Numbered from the stretch's first letter, positions 34,797 through 43,561 are shown. The stretch is 64,000 nt of DNA from Agromyces soli (GCF_022811605.1 NZ_CP094533.1:3472001-3536000), one strand, 5' to 3'. The notes: generated from the sequence alone by a model not told the origin. Numbers and translations are program-made.

Positions 34797-35453
34797 ATGC
34801 CTGAACCGGCCGCACCGATCCGCCTGGCGATCGTCGACGATCACCGCATGCTGCTCGGCGCCCTATCCGAGTGGCTGCGGGGTGCTGCGCCCGACATCCA
34901 GCTCGTGGCCGCGGTGCCGTCCTGGTCGGAGCTGCTCGCGCATCCGGAGTTCCCGGCCGACGTCGTGCTCCTCGACCTCGACCTGCGCGACAACATCCCG
35001 GTCTCCCTGAAGCTGTCGATGCTGAAGTCGGCCGGCGTGCAGACGATGCTGATGAGCACCTACTCGGAGCCCGCGGTGGTCCGCGAGGCGCTGAACGCGG
35101 GCGCGCTCGGCTACCTCGTGAAGTCGGAGCCGGTCGAGACGATCGTCGAGGCGATCCGGGCGGCGCGGCTCGGCGACTCGTACATCACGCCCGAGCTCGA
35201 GACGACCCTCGCCGACGCCGACGCGGTGCAGGCGCCGAAGCTGTCGGCGCAGGAGCGGCGCGTCATGGCGCTGTACGGCGCCGGGCAGCCGGTGAAGGCG
35301 GTCGCGTTCCAGCTCGGCATCTCCGAGGAGACCGCGAAGAGCTACCTCAAGCGCATCCGCGAGAAGTACCGCGTCGCCGGTTACGACGTCGGCACGAAGG
35401 TCGCGCTCCGCAAGCGCGCCATCGCCGACGGCATCCTGCTGCAGACCGACTGA
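34797..35453 (+). CDS. LuxR/NarL-type response regulator
   Basis: Protein of 218 residues. The receiver domain (about 8-125) has acidic residues DD in AIVDDHRMLL, the phospho-acceptor D60 in VVLLDLDLRDN, a switch Ser/Thr (MSTYSEP) and lysine in GYLVKSEPVE. A LuxR-type DNA-binding domain follows (about 150-215) with LSAQERRVMALYGAGQPVKAVAFQLGISEETAKSYLKRI. The start at 34797 is next to the preceding stop, with a GAGGGGA site upstream. A compact GC hairpin follows the gene. Confidence 0.93.
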   Translation: MPEPAAPIRLAIVDDHRMLLGALSEWLRGAAPDIQLVAAVPSWSELLAHPEFPADVVLLDLDLRDNIPVSLKLSMLKSAGVQTMLMSTYSEPAVVREALNAGALGYLVKSEPVETIVEAIRAARLGDSYITPELETTLADADAVQAPKLSAQERRVMALYGAGQPVKAVAFQLGISEETAKSYLKRIREKYRVAGYDVGTKVALRKRAIADGILLQTD

Positions 35454-35459
35454 CGCGGC

Positions 35460-35477
35460 GCGCGGCCGGCGCCGCGC
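35460..35477. terminator. GC hairpin between convergent regulator and exporter genes
   Basis: A seven-base stem (35460-35466 with 35471-35477) has a CGGC loop, in a tract of further GC palindromes to about 35487. There is no T tract. It is a plausible bidirectional terminator. Confidence 0.5.
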
Positions 35478-35492
35478 GGCCGGCCGCTCCGC

Positions 35493-36770
35493 TCAGTCCC
35501 GCTCGGCCGCCGCGACCGCCCCGGTCGCGTACGGCACGTCGACGCCGCGGCCGATCCGCCGCCGGTCGAGCGCGAAGCTCGCGAACGCGAGGGCGATGCC
35601 CGCGAGCGTCAGCGCGAAGCCGACCCAGATCGGGGCGAGGTAGCCGAGGCCGCCGGCGATCACGAGGCCGCCGAGCACCGCGCCCATGCTGTTGCCGACG
35701 TTCAGCGCCGAGTGGTTCAGCGCGGCGGCGATCGACTGGCTGTCGCGGGCGACGTCCATGAGGCGGGTCTGGATGGTCGGCGCGAGCGCCGAGGACGTCA
35801 CGCCGACGAGGAAGACCCCACCGAAGAGGCCGAGCGGATGGCTCGCCGTGAGGGCGAGCAGCAGCAGTGCCGCCGCGAGGGCGACGAAGAACAGGTACAT
35901 CGTGCGGCGCACGCTCCAGTCGGCGAGGCGGCCGCCGATGAGGTTGCCGACGGTCATGCCGAGGCCGGTCGCGACGAGCACGAAGGGCACGAAGGCCGCT
36001 TCGAGCCCCGTCACCTCGGTGGCGAGCGGCGCGATGTAGCTGTACATCGCGAAGAAGCCGCCGAAGCCGATCGCGCCGATCGCGATCGCGAACCAGACCT
36101 GCGAGCGGCGGAAGGCGCCGAGCTCGCGACGGATGCTCGCCGCGGGGTCGCCCGCCTGCCACGGCACCGCCGCCGCGATCGCGAGGAAGGTGAGCACGAA
36201 GATCACGGCGACGGCGAGATAGGCGATCCGCCAGCCCGCGAGCTGCCCGAGCCAGGTGATGCTCGGCACGCCGACGACGTTCGCGATGGTGAGCCCGGAG
36301 AGCACGAGCGCGACGCCGCGGGCGCGCTTGCCCGGCCCCATCAGGCTCGCCGCGACGAGGGAGGCGATGCCGAAGTACGCGCCGTGCGGCAGCGCGGCGA
36401 CGAAGCGGGCGACGAGCACGAGGCCGAAGCTCGGCAGCAGGGCCGAGGCGAGCGTGCCGAGGGCGAACCAGGCGGCGAGGGCGAGCAGCAGCCGCTTGCG
36501 CGGCCACTTCGCCGCCGCCGCGGCGATGGTGGGCGCCCCGACGACGACGCCCAGCGCGTACGCGGAGATGAGCCAGCCGGCCTGCGCGTTCGCCTCGTCG
36601 GGCGAGGTGGCGGCGAGGCCGGGCAGCAGATCGCCCGCGATGTCGGGCAGTAGGCCCATCGCGACGAACTCGGTGGCGCCGATGCCGAAGCCGCCGAGGG
36701 CGAGCGCCAGCAGCGCGAAACGGAGACGGGCCGGCGACAGCGTCGTCGGCCCGGAGGAGTCGGGGATCAC
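35493..36770 (-). CDS. MFS transporter (AraJ-like exporter family)
   Basis: Protein of 425 residues with twelve probable membrane segments. ATEFVAMGLLPDIAGDL and the motif PTIAAAAAKWPRKRLLL (a loop-2/3 motif A variant) fit the DHA1 drug/sugar exporter family. The substrate is unknown. The start is a GTG at 36768-36770. A 14-base perfect palindrome lies about 20 bases upstream and may be an operator. It converges with the response regulator. Confidence 0.85.
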   Translation of the reverse strand: MIPDSSGPTTLSPARLRFALLALALGGFGIGATEFVAMGLLPDIAGDLLPGLAATSPDEANAQAGWLISAYALGVVVGAPTIAAAAAKWPRKRLLLALAAWFALGTLASALLPSFGLVLVARFVAALPHGAYFGIASLVAASLMGPGKRARGVALVLSGLTIANVVGVPSITWLGQLAGWRIAYLAVAVIFVLTFLAIAAAVPWQAGDPAASIRRELGAFRRSQVWFAIAIGAIGFGGFFAMYSYIAPLATEVTGLEAAFVPFVLVATGLGMTVGNLIGGRLADWSVRRTMYLFFVALAAALLLLALTASHPLGLFGGVFLVGVTSSALAPTIQTRLMDVARDSQSIAAALNHSALNVGNSMGAVLGGLVIAGGLGYLAPIWVGFALTLAGIALAFASFALDRRRIGRGVDVPYATGAVAAAERD

Positions 36771-36789
36771 CCGGCGATTCTGTCACGCC

Positions 36790-36803
36790 TCGAATCGATT
36801 CGA
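36790..36803. promoter_or_regulatory. 14-bp perfect palindrome before MFS gene
   Basis: TCGAATCGATTCGA reads the same on both strands and lies 20 bases before the MFS start codon. It is a candidate binding site for a dimeric repressor. No regulator gene is adjacent, so the protein is unknown. Confidence 0.5.
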
Positions 36804-36851
36804 CAAGCGGATGCCGTCATCCGCCGTCGTGCGTCCGTGCGAGCGCGCCGA

Positions 36852-37157
36852 CTATGCCTCGTCGATCGCCTGCTCCAGCCGCTCGACCTTCGCGTCGAGC
36901 TCGCCGGCGTAGCCCGGGCGGATGTCGGCCTTCAGCACGAGCGAGACGCGCGAGCCGTACGCGCCGACGGCCTCGGTCGCCCGCCGGACCACGTCGAAGA
37001 CCTCGTCCCACTCCCCCTCGATCTCAGTGAACATCGAGGTGGTGCGGTTCGGCAGCCCGGACTCCCGCACGATCTTCACCGCCGCCGCGACGGCGTCGTG
37101 CACCGAGCCGTCGCTCCGCCCCGTGCCGCTCGGCGCGACTGAGAATGCCACCAGCAT
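36852..37157 (-). CDS. MTH1187-family thiamine-binding protein
   Basis: Protein of 101 residues of the DUF77/MTH1187 (YkoF-like) ferredoxin-like fold. The opening MLVAFSVAPSGTG and TTSMFTEIEGEWDEVFDVVRRA are characteristic. Members bind thiamine or its precursors. The ATG at 37157 has AGGAG about eight bases upstream. It follows the 116-residue hypothetical gene by eight bases and the GT87 gene before that, forming one transcription unit. Confidence 0.87.
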   Translation of the reverse strand: MLVAFSVAPSGTGRSDGSVHDAVAAAVKIVRESGLPNRTTSMFTEIEGEWDEVFDVVRRATEAVGAYGSRVSLVLKADIRPGYAGELDAKVERLEQAIDEA

Positions 37158-37165
37158 GTCTGCTC

Positions 37166-37516
37166 CTACTCCGTGTTCTCGTGAATCACCCGGTGCGAGG
37201 AGAACCACGCCCTTGCCTGGTTCTCCGAGGCGAGCGCAGGGCTCTCGGCGAGGCACTCGTTGCACCGTGCGAATGTTTGGTCCCACTGGACCCAGATGTG
37301 CGGGGACCCCTTCGGCACCCACTTCGGCGCCCAACGCACGTCGAACGCATATTGGATGTTCGCCGTCAGTGCCCAGGCCAGTCTCTCCAGGGCGTCGGCC
37401 TCGAGCCCCAGGTCGCAGAGCATGTTCTCCGCATCGAGCTGCTCCAGAATGTTCGATTGGAGCAACTCGAGATGCGGGGAGCCCCACTCCTCGCTGTCCC
37501 GCAGTACGCGGATCAT
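37166..37516 (-). CDS. Hypothetical protein
   Basis: Protein of 116 residues that I do not recognise. It is acidic and Trp/Leu-rich with a CNEC pair near residues 88-91. It has no membrane segment. The ATG at 37516 has a clear GGAGGGA site lying in the end of the GT87 gene, which supports that it is real. Codon use is less GC-biased than in its neighbours (many A/T third bases), so it may be a recent arrival. Confidence 0.62.
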   Translation of the reverse strand: MIRVLRDSEEWGSPHLELLQSNILEQLDAENMLCDLGLEADALERLAWALTANIQYAFDVRWAPKWVPKGSPHIWVQWDQTFARCNECLAESPALASENQARAWFSSHRVIHENTE

Positions 37517-37517
37517 C

Positions 37518-38831
37518 TCAGTCCCTCCCGCCGATCGCCCGCCCGAGTCTCGATCCTGACTCCATCGACTGCGGTCGGGTGTCCACCGGGAGCGCGACCC
37601 GGCTTCCAGCCTGCCACAACCGTCGCAGCGCCCACGCGAGCAGCAGCGCGAGCAGCGCGACCTTGCCCGTCAAGAGCAGCACGAACGCCGGGTCTGCGAC
37701 GAGCAGCCAGCCGTACCAGTACGGGTAGATGACGTGGGTGAGCAGCGCCGCGCCGGCCGCGAGCAGCGCCGGCACCGCGAAGCGCGCGGGGCGCAGCACG
37801 AGCCCCAGCACGATCGGGGCGGCGAGCCAGGTGACGAACTGCGGCGAGCCGACCTTGTTGCCGAGCAGCAGCACCACGACGAAGGCGAGCGCGAGCGGTG
37901 GCAGCAGCCGGCCGAACGGTGCGCCACGTCGCGCCGCGCGGATGCCGACGGCGAGCACGGCCGCGACGCCGACGGCGAGCAGCGGCGTGGTGAGCCAGGC
38001 GGCGGTCTCGACGCCGGGTCCGTACACCTGGTAGGTCAGGATCTCGCGGTCGTAGGCGATGTGCACCCCGGGCGCGCCGGCGACGATCGCCCACAGCCAG
38101 GGCACCGCGAGCGGCGCCTCGACCTGGAGCCCGCGGCCCGCCTGCTCGCCGATGAAGCCGATCGCGTTGGCGCCCGCTCCGGCGACGACGCTCACCGCGA
38201 GGATGCCGAAGCTCAGCGCGAGCGCGATCATCACGACCTCGGCCCTGCGGCGGAGCGCCACGACGAGGGCGGCGACGAGAGCGGCCGGCCAGACCTTGAT
38301 CCACGCGCCGATGGTGAGCAGCACGGCGGCGACGCGGGGCCGGCCGGCGGCCCAGAGCAGGCCGAGCATCGCGAAGGGCACGGTGACGGCGTCGATCCGG
38401 CCGAGCGCGATGGGCCCGAGCAGCGCGAGGAAGCCGAGCCACCACCAGGCGGCGAGCCGGCGGTGCCTGGAGAAGGCCGCCCGCCCGAGCAGCACCGCGA
38501 GGGTGATCCCGTTCAGCACGGTGACGAGCGCGAGCCACGTCTCGCCGAACCACGGCCCGCCGAACGCGAGGGACGCCGCCATCGGAGCGAAGGCGAGGAT
38601 CGGGTACACCCACGGCAGGTCGATGCCCATTCGCGCGTAGCCGTGCGCCGCGTTCTCGGCCCAGATCCGGTACACCCCGGTCACGTCGCCGAGCGGCAGG
38701 CCCTGCGCGAAGAGATTGAGCGCGATCAGCGCGGCGTGCACGAGCGCGAACGCGATCCAGATCGCGCCCCGCCCGGCCAGAAGACGGCGGATGCCACGGC
38801 TCGATCGACGACCCCCCACCCGATCCGGCAT
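37518..38831 (-). CDS. GT87-family membrane glycosyltransferase (DUF2029)
   Basis: Protein of 437 residues with about ten to eleven membrane segments. The architecture and patterns such as WIKVWPAALVAALVVALRRR and GNKVGSPQFVTWLAAPI fit the GT-C-fold GT87/DUF2029 polyprenyl-phosphate mannosyltransferases of actinobacteria, which build lipoglycans or arabinogalactan-type polymers. The substrate is inferred from the family. The ATG at 38831 lies seven bases from a TAGGCT -10, so a leaderless start is possible. It is divergent from the amino acid binding protein gene. Confidence 0.85.
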   Translation of the reverse strand: MPDRVGGRRSSRGIRRLLAGRGAIWIAFALVHAALIALNLFAQGLPLGDVTGVYRIWAENAAHGYARMGIDLPWVYPILAFAPMAASLAFGGPWFGETWLALVTVLNGITLAVLLGRAAFSRHRRLAAWWWLGFLALLGPIALGRIDAVTVPFAMLGLLWAAGRPRVAAVLLTIGAWIKVWPAALVAALVVALRRRAEVVMIALALSFGILAVSVVAGAGANAIGFIGEQAGRGLQVEAPLAVPWLWAIVAGAPGVHIAYDREILTYQVYGPGVETAAWLTTPLLAVGVAAVLAVGIRAARRGAPFGRLLPPLALAFVVVLLLGNKVGSPQFVTWLAAPIVLGLVLRPARFAVPALLAAGAALLTHVIYPYWYGWLLVADPAFVLLLTGKVALLALLLAWALRRLWQAGSRVALPVDTRPQSMESGSRLGRAIGGRD

Positions 38832-38934
38832 GGCTCAGAGCCTAGCCGCGCCGGGCCGTCATACGACGCCATGCGGGCTGCGGAATGCGGCGAGTTCGGC
38901 CAAGCTGGAGTCATCCCGATCGGAAGGCCCCGCC

Positions 38935-39771
38935 ATGACCCGTCGCACGCTCACCGCCGTCGCCCTCGCCGCCGCAGCGGCCCTCGCCCTCGCCGGCTGC
39001 ACCGCGGGCGGTGACGGCCAGGCCGCCGGCCCGAGCGCCGAGGGCTACGTGACCGACGGCAAGCTCACGATCGGCACCGGCCAGCCCGCGTACTTCCCCT
39101 GGGTCATCGACGACGCCCCCGAGTCCGGCGAGGGCTTCGAGTCGGCCGTGGCCTACGCGGTCGCCGACGAGCTCGGCTTCACGAAGGACGACGTGGTCTG
39201 GGTGCGCTCCACCTTCGAGCAGGCGATCGCGCCGGGACCGAAGGACTTCGACTTCAACCTCCAGCAGTTCTCCATCACCGACGAGCGCAAGCAGGCCGTC
39301 GACTTCTCCTCGCCGTACTACGAGACCACGCAGGTGGTCGTCACGGTCGACGCCTCGCCCGCGGCCGGCGCGACCACGATCGCCGAGTTGAAGCCGTTCA
39401 AGATCGGCGCCCAGACCGGCACGACGAGCCTCACCGCGGTCGAGCAGACGATCGCCCCCGAGGGCGGGGCGCAGATCTTCAACACGAACGACGACGCGAA
39501 GCTCGCGCTGCAGAGCGGCACCGTCGACGCCATCGTCGTCGACCTGCCGACCGCGTTCTACCTGACGGGCGCGGAGCTCGACGGCGGCAAGATCATCGGC
39601 CAGCTGCCCTCGACGGGCGGCGGCGACCAGTTCGGCCTCGTGCTCGCGAAGGACTCCCCGCTGACCGAGAAGGTCACCGCCGCGGTCGACGCGCTGCGCG
39701 AGAACGGTACGCTCGACGAGCTCGCGGCGAAGTGGCTCGGCGGCGACGACACGGCGCCCGTCCTCAAGTGA
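38935..39771 (+). CDS. Amino acid ABC transporter substrate-binding lipoprotein
   Basis: Protein of 278 residues of the family 3 solute-binding type. The lipobox is LAGC, lipidating C22. KLTIGTGQPAYFPWVIDD opens the binding domain, and the segments FDFNLQQFSITDERKQAVDFSSPYYETTQVVV and IGAQTGTTS are typical of polar amino acid receptors. The ligand is unknown. It is the first gene of a three-gene transporter, with the permease 34 bases downstream. Confidence 0.93.
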   Translation: MTRRTLTAVALAAAAALALAGCTAGGDGQAAGPSAEGYVTDGKLTIGTGQPAYFPWVIDDAPESGEGFESAVAYAVADELGFTKDDVVWVRSTFEQAIAPGPKDFDFNLQQFSITDERKQAVDFSSPYYETTQVVVTVDASPAAGATTIAELKPFKIGAQTGTTSLTAVEQTIAPEGGAQIFNTNDDAKLALQSGTVDAIVVDLPTAFYLTGAELDGGKIIGQLPSTGGGDQFGLVLAKDSPLTEKVTAAVDALRENGTLDELAAKWLGGDDTAPVLK

Positions 39772-39805
39772 CCCGCGTGGCCGCTCCGGCCGCTCCGGCG
39801 GCCGC

Positions 39806-40672
39806 ATGAGCGCAGCATCCCCCGACGGCGCCTGGCGGCCGAGCGAACTCGAGCTCGGCCGCCGGGCGTTCCGCCGTCGGCAGACCTGGCGATCGGTGCT
39901 CGTGAGCGCCCTGAGCACGCTCGTCTTCGCCGGGCTGCTCGCCTGGGCGGTGCTCGGCTCGCCGGGGTGGGCGCGGGTCGCGGAGACCTTCTTCGATCCC
40001 GAGGTGGCGATCGCCTCCCTCCCGCGCATCGCCGAGGGGCTGCTGCTGAACCTCCAGGTGCTCGTCTTCGCCGCCGTCGGCGTGCTGCTCGTCGCCATCA
40101 CGCTGGCGACTCTGCGCACCCTCCGCGGCCCGGTGTTCTTCCCGCTGCGGGCGATCGCGGCCGGCTACACCGATCTCTTCCGCGGGGTGCCGCTGCTCAT
40201 CGTGCTCTACCTCGTCGGCTACGGCGTGCCCGCGCTCGAGTTCTTCCCGCGGCTGCCGGTCGCGGTCTGGGGCACGATCGCGATCGTCCTGGTGTACTCG
40301 GCGTACGTCGCCGAGGTGTTCCGCGCCGGCATCGAGGCGGTGCACCCCTCGCAGCGGCTCGCCGCGCGCTCGCTCGGCCTGAGCCACGCGCAGACGATGC
40401 GCCGGGTCGTGCTGCCGCAGGCGATCCGCAAGGTGACGCCGGCGCTCATGAACGACTTCGTCGCGATGCAGAAGGACGTCGGGCTGATCTCGGTGCTCGG
40501 CGCGGTCGACGCGGTGCGGGCGGCGCAGATCGAGACGGCGCACTACTTCAACTTCACGCCCTACGTCGTCGCCGGGCTGCTGTTCGTCCTCCTCGCGCTG
40601 CCGATGGTCCGGCTCACCGACTGGGTGACGGCGCGGATGCGGCGACGCGAGCAGATCGGGAGCATCGTATGA
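39806..40672 (+). CDS. Amino acid ABC transporter permease
   Basis: Protein of 288 residues. A basic N-terminus precedes five to six membrane segments (from about residue 30). The HisMQ-type EAA loop reads EAVHPSQRLAARSLGLSHAQTMRRVVLPQAIR, and TDLFRGVPLLIVLYLVGYGVP is the usual upstream stretch. It forms the channel with itself as a dimer (inferred). Its stop overlaps the ATPase start by four bases. Confidence 0.93.
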   Translation: MSAASPDGAWRPSELELGRRAFRRRQTWRSVLVSALSTLVFAGLLAWAVLGSPGWARVAETFFDPEVAIASLPRIAEGLLLNLQVLVFAAVGVLLVAITLATLRTLRGPVFFPLRAIAAGYTDLFRGVPLLIVLYLVGYGVPALEFFPRLPVAVWGTIAIVLVYSAYVAEVFRAGIEAVHPSQRLAARSLGLSHAQTMRRVVLPQAIRKVTPALMNDFVAMQKDVGLISVLGAVDAVRAAQIETAHYFNFTPYVVAGLLFVLLALPMVRLTDWVTARMRRREQIGSIV

Positions 40673-41457
40673 GCCGCGCAGCCGACGGGGCGCAGCCGCC
40701 CGCCGGGGCCGCGGGCGAGCGCGAACCCGTGCTCGCCCTCTCGGGCGTCCGCCGCGCGTACGGCGAGCACGTCGTCCTCGACGGGGTCGACCTCGAGGTG
40801 CGCGCGCACGAGGTCGTCGCGCTCATCGGCGCCTCCGGCTCGGGCAAGTCGACGCTGCTGCGCACCGCGAACCTCCTCGAGCCGATCGACGACGGCGTCA
40901 TCCGGCTCGCGGGTCGCGACATCAGCGATCCGCGAGTGGATGCCGATGCGGTCCGCGCGCGGATCGGCGCCGTCTTCCAGCACTACAACCTGTTCCCGCA
41001 CCTGAGCGTGCTCGACAACGTGACGCTCGCCTCCCGCCTGGTGCATCGCACGCCGAAGGCCGAAGCGGAGCGCCGCGGGCAGGAGCTCCTCGCCTCGATC
41101 GGCCTGGCCGACTTCGCCCGCGCCTACCCCGACCGGCTCTCGGGCGGGCAGCAGCAGCGCGTCGCGATCGTGCGGGCCATCGCGACCGGACCCGAGCTGC
41201 TCCTGCTCGACGAGGTGACGAGCGCCCTCGACCCCGAGCTCGTCGGCGAGGTGCTGGCCCTCGTCCGCTCCCTCGCCGACGGCGGCACGACCATCCTGAT
41301 GGCGACGCACGAGATGGCGTTCGCACGGGACGTCGCCGACCGGGTGGTGTTCCTCGACGGCGGCCGCATCGTGGAGCAGGGGCCGTCGCGGCAGTTCTTC
41401 GCCGCTCCGCGCGAGGAGCGCACCCGCGCGTTCCTCGCCCGTGTGCTGCCCGGCTGA
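40669..41457 (+). CDS. Amino acid ABC transporter ATP-binding protein
   Basis: Protein of 262 residues of the GlnQ type. Walker A is GASGSGKST, the signature is RLSGGQQQRVAI, Walker B is LLLLDEVTSALDPEL, and the switch histidine is in ATHEMAFA. An N-terminal Ala/Gly-rich stretch of about 18 residues precedes the domain. It drives the transporter encoded by the two preceding genes. ATGA overlap gives translational coupling. Confidence 0.94.
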   Translation: MSRAADGAQPPAGAAGEREPVLALSGVRRAYGEHVVLDGVDLEVRAHEVVALIGASGSGKSTLLRTANLLEPIDDGVIRLAGRDISDPRVDADAVRARIGAVFQHYNLFPHLSVLDNVTLASRLVHRTPKAEAERRGQELLASIGLADFARAYPDRLSGGQQQRVAIVRAIATGPELLLLDEVTSALDPELVGEVLALVRSLADGGTTILMATHEMAFARDVADRVVFLDGGRIVEQGPSRQFFAAPREERTRAFLARVLPG

Positions 41458-41493
41458 CGCGCGGCCGCTTCCGACGACGGTCCGGCGGGGCGT

Positions 41494-42342
41494 TCAGCCC
41501 GCGAGCTGACCCAGCACCCGCTGCACCTGCGCGGTGATGTCGGAGGCGACGATCGGGCCGCCGTCGACCGCGGCGACGGCCCGCTCGGCGGCGAGCCCGT
41601 GCACCAGCACTGCGGTCGCGGCGATCGGGGCGAGCGCGTGCGCGTCGTTCGCGAGGCGCTCGTGGGAGCCGGCGACGAGCGCGCCGAGGATGCCGCCCAG
41701 CACGTCGCCCGAGCCGGCGGTGGCGAGCCGGTGCGTCGGCGCGGTCACGGCGATCGCCGCGCCGTCCGGATCGGCGATGTGCGTCACCGCGCCCTTCAGC
41801 AGCACGACGACGCCGATCTCGCGCGCGGCGCGCGCCGCCCACGCGGCCGGGTCGCTGCGGACCTCCTCGACGCTCGTGCGCACCTCCCGGTCGGCGAGCA
41901 GGGTCGCGAGCTCGCGAGCGTGCGGGGTGATGACGGTGGGCGCCGAATGCGCGCCGACGAGGTCGAGGGCGCCCGCGTCGAGCACGACCGGGAGGCCGGA
42001 GGCGAGCGCGTGCTCGAGCTCGCCGATGAGCACGAAGGAGCGGCGCGAGGGGTCCATGCCCGAGCCGAGCAGCCAGGCCTGCACCCGGCCGGAGGTCGTG
42101 ACCACCTCGGGTGCGCGGGCCAGCACGAGCGCCCGCACGGGGCGCGGCCCCGTGTAGCGCACCATGCCGACGCCGCTCCGGGTGGCGGCCTCGACCCCGA
42201 GCAGTGCCGCCCCGGGGTACTCGTGGGAACCGGTGACCACCCCGAGCACGCCGCGGGAGTACTTGTCGTCGTCCGCGGTGGGCGGCCGCAGCCACTCCGC
42301 CGCGTCCCCGGCCTGCCATTCCTGCCATCCGCCAGCGCTCAT
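41494..42342 (-). CDS. nnrD: ADP-dependent (S)-NAD(P)H-hydrate dehydratase
   Basis: Repairs hydrated NAD(P)H by ATP/ADP-dependent dehydration. It has 282 residues, the stand-alone C-terminal type of the YjeF family (no NnrE epimerase domain). KYSRGVLGVVTGSHEYPGAALLG, the acidic PVVLDAGAL segment and the glycine-rich TAGSGDVLGGILGALVAG are all present. The start ATG at 42342 is six bases from TATCGT, so it may be leaderless. It is divergent from the HAD gene with 23 bases between them. Confidence 0.9.
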   Translation of the reverse strand: MSAGGWQEWQAGDAAEWLRPPTADDDKYSRGVLGVVTGSHEYPGAALLGVEAATRSGVGMVRYTGPRPVRALVLARAPEVVTTSGRVQAWLLGSGMDPSRRSFVLIGELEHALASGLPVVLDAGALDLVGAHSAPTVITPHARELATLLADREVRTSVEEVRSDPAAWAARAAREIGVVVLLKGAVTHIADPDGAAIAVTAPTHRLATAGSGDVLGGILGALVAGSHERLANDAHALAPIAATAVLVHGLAAERAVAAVDGGPIVASDITAQVQRVLGQLAG

Positions 42343-42365
42343 GCTCCAACGATAGGTTGGCCGGG

Positions 42366-43010
42366 ATGACTCCGACAGCCCTCGCCCCCATCGCCCTCTC
42401 CCCCGCCGTCGTCGTGTTCGACTACGGCGAGGTGATCTCCCGCGAGCCCGGCGCCGCCGACCGCGCCGCCCTCGTCGCCCGGGCGCGCGTCGCCCCCGAG
42501 CAGGAGGACGCGTTCTGGCACGAGTACTGGGCGCACCGCGAGGGCCTCGACCAGGGCACCCTCTCGATCTTCGGCTACTGGTCGGCGGTCGCCGCGGGCC
42601 TCGGCACGGAGTTCTCCCCAATCGACGTGCACGAGTTGTGGGCGATCGACCACCGCGGCTGGCTCAGCGTCGATCCGGGCACCCTCGCCGTGCTGCACGC
42701 GCTGCAGGCCGGCGGCACCCGCTTGGCCCTGCTGTCGAACGCGGGCGCCGACTTCTCGGGCTGGCTGCGGCACGGCTCCTTCGGTCCGCTGTTCGAGCGG
42801 GTCTTCGTGAGCGGCGAGCTCGGGCTCGTGAAGCCGAACGCCGACATCTACGAGCACGTCATCGCCGAGCTCGGCATCGTGCCCGAGGAGTTCCTGTTCA
42901 TCGACAACCGGGCCGAGAACGTCGAGGGCGCGCGGGCTGCGGGCGGCGACGGGCATGTCTTCACCGACGCCGCCGGTCTCGAGCGCTGGCTCCGCGAGCG
43001 CTCGGCCTGA
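42366..43010 (+). CDS. HAD family hydrolase
   Basis: Protein of 214 residues. The HAD nucleophile motif I is FDYGEV (epoxide-hydrolase-like variant of DxDG), motif II is LALLSNAGADF, the lysine is in LVKPNADIY, and the acidic motif is FLFIDNRAENVEGARAAG. These resemble small phosphatases of the YihX/haloacid type, with no certain substrate. The ATG at 42366 lies seven bases after TAGGTT (42353-42358). It converges with the VOC gene. Confidence 0.87.
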   Translation: MTPTALAPIALSPAVVVFDYGEVISREPGAADRAALVARARVAPEQEDAFWHEYWAHREGLDQGTLSIFGYWSAVAAGLGTEFSPIDVHELWAIDHRGWLSVDPGTLAVLHALQAGGTRLALLSNAGADFSGWLRHGSFGPLFERVFVSGELGLVKPNADIYEHVIAELGIVPEEFLFIDNRAENVEGARAAGGDGHVFTDAAGLERWLRERSA

Positions 43011-43017
43011 GGCGGAG

Positions 43018-43449
43018 TCAGCCGGCCGAGTTCCGGGCGCGCAAGCGCTCGACGAGTGCCGCCGACTCCCCGGCCGGCTGGCTCAGCGAGAAGATGTTGC
43101 CCTCGCTGTCGCTGAACCAGGCCGCACGCTCGTCGCCGAGCTCGGCGACGCCGTCGACCGTGCTGAGGCCCGGGAGGTCGTACTCGTGGAAGGCCACGCC
43201 CGCTGCGCGGAGCGCCGCCATGTCACGGTCGAGGTCGTCGGTGAGCAGATTGAAGGCGGTGTTCTGCGCGGTGCCGGCGAAGCCCGTGCGGTACACCATG
43301 ACGGGCAGGCCGCCGATCTCGTAGAACAGCGTCTCGCCCTCCGGCTCGCCGCCGATGGGCTCGCGGCCGAGCACCTGCGCCCACCACTGCCTGGCGCGGT
43401 CGAGGTCGTGCGCCGGCAGGACCGCCGTCGCCAGGATCGTCTCGAACAT
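43018..43449 (-). CDS. VOC family protein (glyoxalase/dioxygenase fold)
   Basis: Protein of 143 residues in two beta-alpha-beta-beta-beta modules of the vicinal oxygen chelate fold. TAVLPAHDLDRARQWWAQVLG and the terminal WFSDSEGNIFSLSQP (with a likely metal-ligand glutamate region) support it. The activity is unknown. It stands alone, between a HAD gene and a transporter-like gene. Confidence 0.85.
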   Translation of the reverse strand: MFETILATAVLPAHDLDRARQWWAQVLGREPIGGEPEGETLFYEIGGLPVMVYRTGFAGTAQNTAFNLLTDDLDRDMAALRAAGVAFHEYDLPGLSTVDGVAELGDERAAWFSDSEGNIFSLSQPAGESAALVERLRARNSAG

Positions 43450-43512
43450 GAGTGAACCTCGATTCCTCGGGTCGCGCTCAGTCTACGCCGGAATCGGCAC
43501 CTGCCGCTGACG

Positions 43513-43550
43513 CCGAAGGGCGGCCCCGCCTGCGCGGGGCCGCCCTTCGG
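43513..43550 (-). terminator. Terminator after CNNM gene
   Basis: A perfect 17-base stem (43513-43529 with 43534-43550) has a four-base loop and lies 12 bases beyond the stop of the minus-strand CNNM gene. A T-poor tail follows, as is usual for this genome. Confidence 0.85.
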
Positions 43551-43561
43551 TCGCGGTGGCG

